Assembly (NCBI GenBank): GCA_034666965.1
Contig: JAXDKT010000196.1
Span: 1-35,363 of the forward strand
Length of the DNA: 35,363 bases
DNA from: Chersky-267 sp034666965
GTDB lineage: Bacteria > Chloroflexota > Limnocylindria > Limnocylindrales > CSP1-4
Direction of reading: 5' to 3'
Below, piece by piece: positions 16,151 to 23,034 of this stretch (the stretch's first letter is position 1; every line of letters begins with the position of its first letter). Below the pieces are notes generated by a model, which saw only the letters and a program-made list of their open reading frames with translations, searched no databases and was not told where the DNA came from. The position numbers were made by a program, and so were the translations under genes.

Positions 16151-16954
16151 ATGGCCGACGACCCGACCCCGGACGCGTCCGCGCCCCCTCCTGAGCCGCC
16201 GACCACCCAGTCACTCGCCGTGACGCCGCCGGTGCCGGCGGCCGCTGCGGGCGAGGGCGGCGCGGTGATGAGCCTGGTCGATCACCTCGGCGAGCTGCGC
16301 AGTCGGTTGTTCCGGGTGATCGCCGCGGTCGCCGTGGCATCGGTCGTCGGGTTCCTGGCCGGCGACAACATCATCGCCTTCCTGAAGTCGCCGATCCCCG
16401 GCACGGACCCGCTCTTCTTCACCGGCCTGGGCGATCCCTTCTTCATCCGGATGAAGATCGCGGTCGTGGTCGGGATCATCCTGGCGATGCCGGTCATCCT
16501 CTACCAGCTCTGGGCGTTCGTCGCCCCGGGCCTGACCGAGGCCGAGCGGCGGACCGTCCGACCATGGGTCCCGCTGGCCCTGCTGTTCTTCGCCCTGGGC
16601 GTGGCCATCGCCTACGTGATCCTGCCCTACGCGGCACAGTTCCTGCTGGGCTTCCAGACGGCCGAGCTCAAGCCGCTGATCACGGCCGGCTCGTATTTCG
16701 ACTTCGTGACCACGCTGTTCCTGGCCTTCGGTCTGACCATGGAGTTCCCGATCGTGCTGTTCGCCCTGTCCCGGGTGAACATCCTCAGCTCGCAGCGGCT
16801 GCGCGCGTCTCGACGCTACGTGATCCTGGGGATCACCGTGTTCGCCACGGTCGCGACGCCCGGCGGCGACCTGGTCAGCCCGTTCGTGCTGGGCGTGACG
16901 ATGTACGTCCTGTACGAGGCGACCACCTGGTTCATCGCCCGGAGCGGCCACTGA
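16151..16954 (+). CDS. tatC: Sec-independent translocase subunit TatC
   Basis: TatC is the membrane receptor for twin-arginine signal peptides. The 267-residue reading from ATG 16151 has a 38-residue Pro/Ala-rich N-terminus before the conserved MSLVDHLGELRSRLFRV start. The in-frame ATG at 16268 would give the family's usual start, so the true start is uncertain. Six membrane helices follow. Conserved sites are DPFFIRMKIAVVVG (loop and TM2), YQLWAFVAPGLTEAER with the family's P-G-L-x-x-x-E-R motif, and SYFDFVTTLFLAFGLTMEFP. The protein ends soon after TM6, as is usual. It is probably expressed with tatA. Confidence 0.94.
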   Translation: MADDPTPDASAPPPEPPTTQSLAVTPPVPAAAAGEGGAVMSLVDHLGELRSRLFRVIAAVAVASVVGFLAGDNIIAFLKSPIPGTDPLFFTGLGDPFFIRMKIAVVVGIILAMPVILYQLWAFVAPGLTEAERRTVRPWVPLALLFFALGVAIAYVILPYAAQFLLGFQTAELKPLITAGSYFDFVTTLFLAFGLTMEFPIVLFALSRVNILSSQRLRASRRYVILGITVFATVATPGGDLVSPFVLGVTMYVLYEATTWFIARSGH

Positions 16955-17026
16955 TCCGCGTCGGCGGTGCGGCTGGAGCGACCGCCGGCGGGCCGGTCGC
17001 CGAGCGGCCGGTGGCCGGTGGCGGCG

Positions 17027-17032
17027 TAGACT
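17027..17032 (+). promoter_or_regulatory. Putative -10 element for rapZ
   Basis: TAGACT ends 7 nt before the rapZ ATG in a GC-rich setting. If used, it gives a leaderless or nearly leaderless transcript. There is no TG extension (GCG precedes) and no clear -35. Confidence 0.38.
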
Positions 17033-17039
17033 GGCCTCG

Positions 17040-17963
17040 ATGACTGGCTCCGGATCCCTCGACCCGTCCGACCCGGCGGCCGCGGCCCAGCCGCCGGAAC
17101 GCCAGCACGTCGTCATCCTGAGCGGCCTCTCGGGCGCCGGCAAGACGGCCGCCACGAAGCTGTTCGAGGACCTCGGCTACACCACGGTCGACAACCTGCC
17201 CGGGGAGCTGCTGCCCGAGCTCGCGGAGCTGGTCTCGGAGGACCGCGAGCGGTTCGAGAAGACCGCCATCGTGCTCGACGTTCGGGCGGGCGACGCGCCG
17301 ACGGCCCTGGCTGCGATGCGGGGCGCGCTCGAAGGACGCGGGATCCAGCCACAGGTGTTCTTCCTGGAGGCCCGCGACGAGGTCATCATCCGGCGCTTCT
17401 CGGAGACCCGCCATCGTCATCCCCTGGCCGACGCGCGGGGGATTGCCAGCTCGATCGCCGAGGAGCGGCGCCGGCTGGGACCGATCCGCGACGAGGCCGA
17501 CGTCGTCCTCGATACGAGCGATCTGGCCATGCGCGAGCTGCGCGAGAAGCTGTTCGCCCACCTGGCCGATTCGCCCGATCCCGATCGCCTCGCCGTCCAG
17601 CTCATCAGCTTTGGCTTCAAGTACGGGCTGCCGCTCGAGGCCGACCTGGTCTTCGACGTGCGCTTCATGCAGAACCCGTACTACATCGACGAGCTGCGCT
17701 CGCTGTCCGGGCTGACCGATCCGGTCCGCAAGTTCGTGCTCGACCAGCCGACCACCCAACGCTTTCTCGAGTACCTGCGCGGCTTTCTCGAGTTCGTCGT
17801 GCCGGCCTACGTCGGCGAGGGCAAGACCCGGCTGACGATCGGCATCGGCTGCACCGGCGGCTACCACCGCTCGATCGCCATCGCCGAGGCGATCGCGGCC
17901 TGGCTGCGCGAGCAGGACTTTGGCACGGTTGCCGTGTTCCACCGCGAGCTCGAGCGGAGCTGA
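17040..17963 (+). CDS. rapZ: RapZ/YvcJ family nucleotide-binding protein
   Basis: RapZ-family proteins bind ATP/GTP. In E. coli RapZ is an RNA-binding adaptor that controls glmS small RNAs; the role of YvcJ-type members in other phyla is less defined. This 307-residue protein has Walker A GLSGAGKT (about residues 29-36), TVDNLPGELLPEL, FSETRHRHPL (about 120-130) and SIAEERRRLGPIRDEAD. RFMQNPYYIDELR and the C-terminal GIGCTGGYHRSIAIAE motif (about 275-290) are typical of the family's substrate-binding half. A basic C-terminal RNA-binding tail, as in E. coli, is short here. It is followed by yvcK and whiA, the conserved order in Gram-positive bacteria, which strengthens the call. The ATG is chosen over nothing better upstream. 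Confidence 0.93.
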   Translation: MTGSGSLDPSDPAAAAQPPERQHVVILSGLSGAGKTAATKLFEDLGYTTVDNLPGELLPELAELVSEDRERFEKTAIVLDVRAGDAPTALAAMRGALEGRGIQPQVFFLEARDEVIIRRFSETRHRHPLADARGIASSIAEERRRLGPIRDEADVVLDTSDLAMRELREKLFAHLADSPDPDRLAVQLISFGFKYGLPLEADLVFDVRFMQNPYYIDELRSLSGLTDPVRKFVLDQPTTQRFLEYLRGFLEFVVPAYVGEGKTRLTIGIGCTGGYHRSIAIAEAIAAWLREQDFGTVAVFHRELERS

Positions 17964-17967
17964 GCCG

Positions 17968-19332
17968 ATGGCCCTCGTGCGCCGTCGGCTGGCGGGTCTC
18001 GCGGAGCTCCGTCGCTGGCTGACCCCCGGGATCGGGATCAAGCGCTGGCTCGCGGTGGTCTTCCTGGGCGAGCTCGGGCTCGCCCTGGGCCTGGCCTTCG
18101 TCCTGCGCCAGGTCTACCGGGACGTGGGGCTGGACGAGCCGGTCCAATCAATCGTTTCTGCGCTGACCCTCCAGTTCCTGCCCTACTGGATCCGGGCAAC
18201 GATCCTCGCCTCGCTTGGCGTGGGCCTCTTCGGGTTCGCCGCCTGGAAGGTCGTCCGGGTCCTGACCGGGCCGTACCGCTCCGACGACGAGGAGCGCCCC
18301 CTGGTCGAGGTCATCTACCAGAAGCGCTTCCTGGCCCGCGGGCCGCGGATCGTGGCCCTCGGCGGCGGAACCGGCCTGTCGACCCTGCTGCGCGGTCTCA
18401 AGGAGCACACCAGCAACCTGACCGCGGTGGTGACCGTGGCCGACGACGGCGGCTCCTCGGGCAAGCTGCGCGAGCAGCTGGGGGTCCCACCGGTCGGCGA
18501 CATCCGTAACTGCATCGTGGCCCTGGCCGACGCCGAGTCGCTGATGGGCCGCCTGCTCCAGTACCGCTTTCCCGGCGATGACGTGCCCGAGAGCCTCGGG
18601 GGTCACGCGGTGGGCAACCTGCTGATCGCCGCAATGACCGCGGTCGAGGGCGGCGACTTCGAGGAAGGCGTCCGCCAGATGAACCGGGTTCTGGCCGTTC
18701 GTGGGCGGGTTGTGCCCGCGTCACCGACGCCGCTCGTGCTCCACGCCGCCCTGAGCGACGGGACCGAAGTCGTCGGCCAGTCCCGGATCGCGGCGACCAG
18801 CGGGATCGAGCGGGTGTGGCTGACTCCCGACGGCGTCGACGCCGCCGCCGACGCCGTCAGCGCGATCGCCGAGGCCGACGTCCTGGTGATCGGGCCGGGC
18901 AGCCTGTTCACGAGCGTCCTGCCTGCGCTGCTCCTGCCCCAGATCCGCGCCGCCGTGCTGGCCTCGCCGGCGCCCCGGATCTACGTCTGCAACGTGGCCA
19001 CCCAGGTGGGCGAGACGAGCGGGTTCGACCTGGCCGACCACGTCGAGGCCCTCGAGCGTCATGCCTCCAGCGGGATCGTCGACGTCGTCCTGGCCAACAA
19101 CCGGACGGGCACCCGGGCCGGTCCCGACCGGGTGGGGGATGGCGATCCCGACGCCATCCGCCTGCGCTGGCCGCCAACCGTCGAGCGTCCGCCGCGACTG
19201 GTCCTCGACGACCTGGCCGATCCCGACGACCCGCATCACCACGATCCGGCCCGCCTGGCCGCCGCGATCCTCCACGTCGCCGAGCGAGACGGCGCGACTC
19301 GCCGGCGCGGTGTCGTCGGCCGGACGGCGTGA
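17968..19332 (+). CDS. yvcK: YvcK/CofD-like gluconeogenesis-morphology factor with N-terminal membrane helices
   Basis: YvcK-family proteins bind UDP-sugars and affect gluconeogenic growth and cell-wall synthesis; they share the CofD-like fold. This protein has 454 residues. From about residue 126 the Rossmann core is visible: VALGGGTGLSTLLRGLK, VTVADDGGSSGKLREQ, PVGDIRNCIVALAD, and later LVIGPGSLFTSVLPALL and YVCNVATQVGETSGF. The first 115 residues add two predicted membrane helices (about 23-45 and 62-84), absent from the well-studied soluble YvcK. This suggests membrane tethering. The ATG at 17968, 4 nt after the rapZ stop, is used; an earlier in-frame start would overlap rapZ. The 3' neighbour is whiA, as expected. 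Confidence 0.9.
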   Translation: MALVRRRLAGLAELRRWLTPGIGIKRWLAVVFLGELGLALGLAFVLRQVYRDVGLDEPVQSIVSALTLQFLPYWIRATILASLGVGLFGFAAWKVVRVLTGPYRSDDEERPLVEVIYQKRFLARGPRIVALGGGTGLSTLLRGLKEHTSNLTAVVTVADDGGSSGKLREQLGVPPVGDIRNCIVALADAESLMGRLLQYRFPGDDVPESLGGHAVGNLLIAAMTAVEGGDFEEGVRQMNRVLAVRGRVVPASPTPLVLHAALSDGTEVVGQSRIAATSGIERVWLTPDGVDAAADAVSAIAEADVLVIGPGSLFTSVLPALLLPQIRAAVLASPAPRIYVCNVATQVGETSGFDLADHVEALERHASSGIVDVVLANNRTGTRAGPDRVGDGDPDAIRLRWPPTVERPPRLVLDDLADPDDPHHHDPARLAAAILHVAERDGATRRRGVVGRTA

Positions 19333-19374
19333 CGGGGTGAGCCCGGCCGGTCCCGTGGGCGCCCTTCCCGCGGC

Positions 19375-19440
19375 CGAGCCCGTTCGTTGACCGGCACCGA
19401 GTCCGCGTTGTGATCGAGCCCGTTTCTTGACCGGGACCGA
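19375..19440 (+). repeat. 26-bp imperfect direct repeat around the whiA start
   Basis: Copies at 19375-19400 and 19415-19440 share 23 of 26 bases (CGAGCCCGTT..TTGACCGG.ACCGA) at a 40-bp period. The second copy contains the TTG start of whiA and its first codons. Because 40 is not a multiple of three, the first copy's TTG is in another frame. Confidence 0.7.
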
Positions 19441-20263
19441 CCGCGACCTGGTCAGCGCGATCCGGACCGAGCTCGCCGCGATCGTCCCATCGCGGGCGTG
19501 CGATCGGGCGGCCGAGTCGGCCGGGCTGGGCACGGCCCTGGCGACCCGCGAGGCGGCGGTCGCGCGACTGGCGGTCCGACTCGGGCGCGAGCCCGCCGAC
19601 GCCGGGCGGCTTCTCGGCGGCCGACGCCGAACCCGCCACGTTCGAGTCGTGGAGGCAGCCGCCGGCGAGCCATTCGACTGGGATCGCGCCGCGGACCACT
19701 GCCGGATCGCCTGGCTGCGCGGCCGTTTCCTCGCCCGGGGATCGCTCAGCCTGGCCTCGGGGCGCGCTCATCTCGAATTCGTGGTGACCCCCGACGAGGC
19801 CCCGATCCTCGCCGATCGGCTCGATGCGCTGGGCCTCTCGGCCTCGTGGCGACTACGCCGCGGCCGGGGGGTGGTCACCTGGAAGAGCACCGACATCGTG
19901 GGCACGTTCCTGCGCCGGGTCGGCGCCGGCTCGGCCATCCTCGAGCTCGAGAGTCGGCAGGTCGCGCGGGCGCTGCGCGGCGACATCAACCGCGTGGTCA
20001 ACGCCGAATCGGCCAACCTTCAACGGGCGGTTTTGGCCGCCTCCCGGCAGCTCCGCGCCATCGAGCTGCTCGAGGCCGACGGACGCCTGGCCGACCAGCC
20101 CGAGCTCGTCCGGTCGGTGGCCGCGGCCCGCCGCGAGACGCCCGAGGCGACCTTCGGCGAGCTGGCCAGCCGGCTGGAGCTGCACCGCTCCACGGTCCAG
20201 CGCGCCCTCGAGCGGCTCGAGCGGCTGGCGCTGGCCGAAGCGAACGGTCGCGCTCTGGCATGA
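19427..20263 (+). CDS. whiA: WhiA family DNA-binding regulator
   Basis: WhiA proteins combine a LAGLIDADG-like N-terminal domain with a C-terminal helix-turn-helix. They act as transcription factors in Streptomyces sporulation and as nucleoid-associated cell-division factors in Bacillus. This 278-residue protein shows CRIAWLRGRFLARGSLSL (about residues 85-103), HLEFVVTPDEAPILADRL (about 107), TWKSTDIVGTFLRRVGA (about 145) and DINRVVNAESANLQRAV (about 185), all family signatures. A C-terminal HTH (FGELASRLELHRSTVQRAL) follows. The only in-frame start candidate near the expected position is TTG at 19427. The gene follows yvcK after 94 nt containing a direct repeat. Its stop overlaps the tpiA start (ATGA). 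Confidence 0.88.
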   Translation: MTGTDRDLVSAIRTELAAIVPSRACDRAAESAGLGTALATREAAVARLAVRLGREPADAGRLLGGRRRTRHVRVVEAAAGEPFDWDRAADHCRIAWLRGRFLARGSLSLASGRAHLEFVVTPDEAPILADRLDALGLSASWRLRRGRGVVTWKSTDIVGTFLRRVGAGSAILELESRQVARALRGDINRVVNAESANLQRAVLAASRQLRAIELLEADGRLADQPELVRSVAAARRETPEATFGELASRLELHRSTVQRALERLERLALAEANGRALA

Positions 20264-21228
20264 TCCCGGTCATGCGACCCGTCGTCATCGCCGCCAACTG
20301 GAAGATGCACACGACGCCTGCCGACGCGGGCGAGCTGGCGACGACGATCGCCGCCAGGACCCGGGTCGAGGGTCCCGTCGAGCGGGTCATCTGCCCCCCC
20401 TTCGTGTGCCTGGCCGCGGTCCGTGACGCGCTGGCCGGGAGCGGCGTCGCGGTGGGCGCCCAGAACGTCCACCATGAGCTGAGCGGTGCCTACACCGGCG
20501 AGATCAGCGCGCCAATGCTGGCCGGTCTGGCGACCTGGGTCATCCTGGGCCACTCCGAGCGGCGCCGGGATGCCGGCGAGACCGACGAGCTCGTCGGGCG
20601 CAAGCTGCGCCGGGCCGTCGAGGCACCGCTTCGACCAATCGTGTGCGTCGGCGAGCAGCTCGGCGAACGCGAGGCGGGCCGCGCCGCGGCCGTGGTCCGC
20701 GAGCAGGTCCACGGGATTCTGACCGCGTTTGGCGACGCGACCTTCGGCGATGCCGCCGGCGATCTCGAGAGCGGCGGCGTGGTCATCGCCTACGAACCGG
20801 TGTGGGCCATCGGCACCGGCCGCAACGCCACCGGCTCCGACGCCGCGGCCATGGCCGACACGATCCGTGCGGCGATCGCCGAGGCCGGCCTGGTCGACCT
20901 GGCCGCCGCGATCCCGGTCCTCTACGGCGGCAGCGTCACCGCGGCCAACATCGGCGAGTTCCTGGCCGAGCCGGCGATCGACGGTGCGCTGGTTGGCGGC
21001 GCCTCGCTCAAGCCCGACGAGATGGCCGGGATCGTGTCCCGGGCCGGGCTGACCGCGACCGCCCGCGCCGCCGGCGCAGCGTGCCGGACGGGCGGGCGCG
21101 GGACCGTCCGCCGCCCGTCCGTCGGCCGCGGCCGATCGTGCTGGTCGTCCTCGCCGGCTTCGGGATCGGTCGTGAACCGGCCGCCGACGCGATCGCGGCC
21201 GCGGCCATGCCCACCTGGCGGGGCCTGA
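20260..21228 (+). CDS. tpiA: Triosephosphate isomerase with a C-terminal read-on overlapping gpmI
   Basis: TpiA interconverts dihydroxyacetone phosphate and glyceraldehyde 3-phosphate in glycolysis. Catalytic sites are intact: the Asn-Lys of AANWKMH, His of ILGHSERRRDAGE, Glu of AYEPVWAIGTG, and the phosphate-binding YGGSVTAANIGEF. Normal TpiA would end near residue 255 (MAGIVSRAGL). Here no stop occurs until 21226-21228, giving a 322-residue product with about 65 extra basic, low-complexity residues. The last 148 nt overlap the GTG start of gpmI in another frame. This may be a genuine overlap or a base-level sequence error near the natural stop. ATG 20260 overlaps the whiA stop; ATG 20272 (MRPVVIAAN) is an equally good start. 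Confidence 0.92.
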   Translation: MIPVMRPVVIAANWKMHTTPADAGELATTIAARTRVEGPVERVICPPFVCLAAVRDALAGSGVAVGAQNVHHELSGAYTGEISAPMLAGLATWVILGHSERRRDAGETDELVGRKLRRAVEAPLRPIVCVGEQLGEREAGRAAAVVREQVHGILTAFGDATFGDAAGDLESGGVVIAYEPVWAIGTGRNATGSDAAAMADTIRAAIAEAGLVDLAAAIPVLYGGSVTAANIGEFLAEPAIDGALVGGASLKPDEMAGIVSRAGLTATARAAGAACRTGGRGTVRRPSVGRGRSCWSSSPASGSVVNRPPTRSRPRPCPPGGA

Positions 21229-22730
21229 TCGAGCGCTGGCCGCACGCTCAGCTCGGGGCCTCGGAGGCATCCGTCGGCCTGCCCGCCGGGCAGATGGGCA
21301 ACTCGGAGGTCGGCCACCTCAACCTGGGCACCGGCCAGCCCGTCCTCCAGGACCTGCCCCGGATCGACGCGGCGCTGGCCGACGGCTCCTTCTACAACCG
21401 ACCGGCCCTGCTGGCGGCCTGCGACCGGGCCGCCCGGCCCGATGGCCGGCTGCACGTCATCGGCCTGGTCGGGCCCGGCGGCGTCCACGCCCACGATCGG
21501 CATGTCGTGGCCCTGGCCGAGCTGGCCGCGCGGCGGGGCGTTCCCGCGGTGCGTGTCCACGCCCTGCTCGATGGGCGCGATACGCCGCCCCGGTCGGCCG
21601 AGGGGTTCATCGCCGACCTCGAGCAACGGCTCGCCACAGCCCATCCCGACGCGCGGATCGCGACCGTGGGCGGTCGCTACTTCGCCATGGACCGGGACCA
21701 CCGCTGGGATCGGACCGCCCAGGGCTATCGGGCGATCGTCCACGGCCTGGGGCGGCGGGCGCCCAGCGCCCTGGCGGCCGTGGCGGACGGCTACGCCCGC
21801 GGCGAGAGCGACGAGTTCATCGAGCCGACGATCGTCGAGGGTGTCGACGGGCGGATCCGCGACGGCGACCCGGTCATCCATGCCAGCTTCCGGGCCGACC
21901 GGGCTCGACAGCTGATCCACGCCCTGGTCGACGAGCCGTTCGATGGCTTCGACCGGTCCGCCCCCGACGGGCGGTTGGCGCCGCGCGACCTGCTGGTCGT
22001 GACGATGACCGAATACGAGGCCGGTCTGCCCGTCGCGGTCGCCTTCCCGCCCGATGAGGTCCCCTCGCTGGCGGGTGCCCTGTCCCAGGCCGGCTGGCGC
22101 CAGTTCCACGTCGCCGAGACGGAGAAGTACGCCCACGTGACGTACTTCTTCAACGGCGGCCGGGAGGCGCCCTGGCCCGGCGAGGACCGGCTCCTGGTGC
22201 CGAGCCCGGGGGTGGCTACCTACGACCGTCAACCGGAGATGAGCGCGCCAGGGGTGACCGACGCGCTGGTCGAGGCGATCGAGTCGGGTCGCTACGACTT
22301 CATCGTGGCCAACTATGCCAATCCCGACATGGTCGGTCATACGGGCGTCTGGGGCGCGACGGTCCGCGCGGTCGAGACGATCGACGCCTGCCTGGCCCGC
22401 GTGGTGGCGGCGGTCGAGGCCGTCGACGCCGAGGCACCTGAGGCGCCCGGTGCTGTCCTGCTCGTCACCGCCGACCACGGCAACGCCGACCGGATGCGTG
22501 ACGACTCGGGTGCGCCCGTCACCGCCCACTCGCTCAACCCGGTCCCGATCGTGGCCGTTGGCCGGTCGGTGGAAGGTCGCCGTCTGCACGACGGGGTACT
22601 CGCCGACGTGACCCCCACGATCCTCGAGCTGGCCGGCCTGCCGACCTGGCCGGGGGTCGTCGGGGTGTCGCTCCTGGACCCTGTGCTACCATCCGACGGC
22701 CCTTCAAGCCAGAGGTCCGTTCGTCCGTGA
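21081..22730 (+). CDS. gpmI: 2,3-bisphosphoglycerate-independent phosphoglycerate mutase, one metal ligand replaced
   Basis: GpmI interconverts 3- and 2-phosphoglycerate using two Mn ions and a phosphoserine intermediate. From GTG 21081 it has 549 residues; GTG 21138 is an alternative. The phosphoryl-accepting Ser75 (QMGNSEVGH), Asp416/His420 (NPDMVGHTG), Asp465/His466 (TADHGNAD) and His483 (TAHSLNPVP) match the family's metal and catalytic set. The N-terminal LDGWG motif reads LAGFG: Ala25 (GCC at 21153) replaces the Mn-binding Asp. The 50-residue spacing from Ala25 to Ser75 equals the Asp12-Ser62 spacing of the Bacillus enzyme, so the alignment is firm. Activity may be lowered, or the base may be a sequence error. 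The last bases overlap the secG start. Confidence 0.93.
   Translation: MPDGRARDRPPPVRRPRPIVLVVLAGFGIGREPAADAIAAAAMPTWRGLIERWPHAQLGASEASVGLPAGQMGNSEVGHLNLGTGQPVLQDLPRIDAALADGSFYNRPALLAACDRAARPDGRLHVIGLVGPGGVHAHDRHVVALAELAARRGVPAVRVHALLDGRDTPPRSAEGFIADLEQRLATAHPDARIATVGGRYFAMDRDHRWDRTAQGYRAIVHGLGRRAPSALAAVADGYARGESDEFIEPTIVEGVDGRIRDGDPVIHASFRADRARQLIHALVDEPFDGFDRSAPDGRLAPRDLLVVTMTEYEAGLPVAVAFPPDEVPSLAGALSQAGWRQFHVAETEKYAHVTYFFNGGREAPWPGEDRLLVPSPGVATYDRQPEMSAPGVTDALVEAIESGRYDFIVANYANPDMVGHTGVWGATVRAVETIDACLARVVAAVEAVDAEAPEAPGAVLLVTADHGNADRMRDDSGAPVTAHSLNPVPIVAVGRSVEGRRLHDGVLADVTPTILELAGLPTWPGVVGVSLLDPVLPSDGPSSQRSVRP
22684..22692 (+). promoter_or_regulatory. Extended -10 promoter for secG
   Basis: TGC-TACCAT lies in the last codons of gpmI, 34 nt before the secG GTG. 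It matches the TG(G/C)TANNNT pattern seen elsewhere here, so secG may have its own promoter as well as translational coupling to gpmI. Confidence 0.38.
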
Positions 22731-22969
22731 ACCCGCTCTTCGCCGTCGGCCAGATGATCGTCGGGATCGCCCTGATCATCTCGATCCTGCTCCAGGCTCG
22801 GGGGACCGGCCTGTCCGGTGCCTTCGGCGGCGACAGCGCGGTCTACCGGAGTCGACGCGGCGTGGAACGACGGCTATGGCAGTTCACCATCGTCCTGTTG
22901 GTGCTGTTCGTCCTGTTCTCGCTGGCCTCGTACGCGCTGTTCTCGTCGAACGCCTCGACCGCCGCCTGA
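22727..22969 (+). CDS. secG: Protein translocase subunit SecG
   Basis: SecG is a small two-helix subunit that aids SecA cycling at the SecYEG channel. This 80-residue protein has TM1 at about residues 3-21 (FAVGQMIVGIALIISILLQ), the family motif LLQARGTGLSGAFGG split here as LLQARG and SGAFGG, and TM2 at about 52-72. The size is typical. The GTG overlaps the gpmI stop (GTGA). Location after tpiA and gpmI agrees with the common glycolysis-secG linkage in Gram-positive bacteria. Confidence 0.93.
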   Translation: MNPLFAVGQMIVGIALIISILLQARGTGLSGAFGGDSAVYRSRRGVERRLWQFTIVLLVLFVLFSLASYALFSSNASTAA

Positions 22970-23034
22970 TACCGTGACCGCCCGCTGAGGGCGGCTCGCC
23001 GGCCCCGAGACGTCGACCGCTGGAGGCAAGTCCG

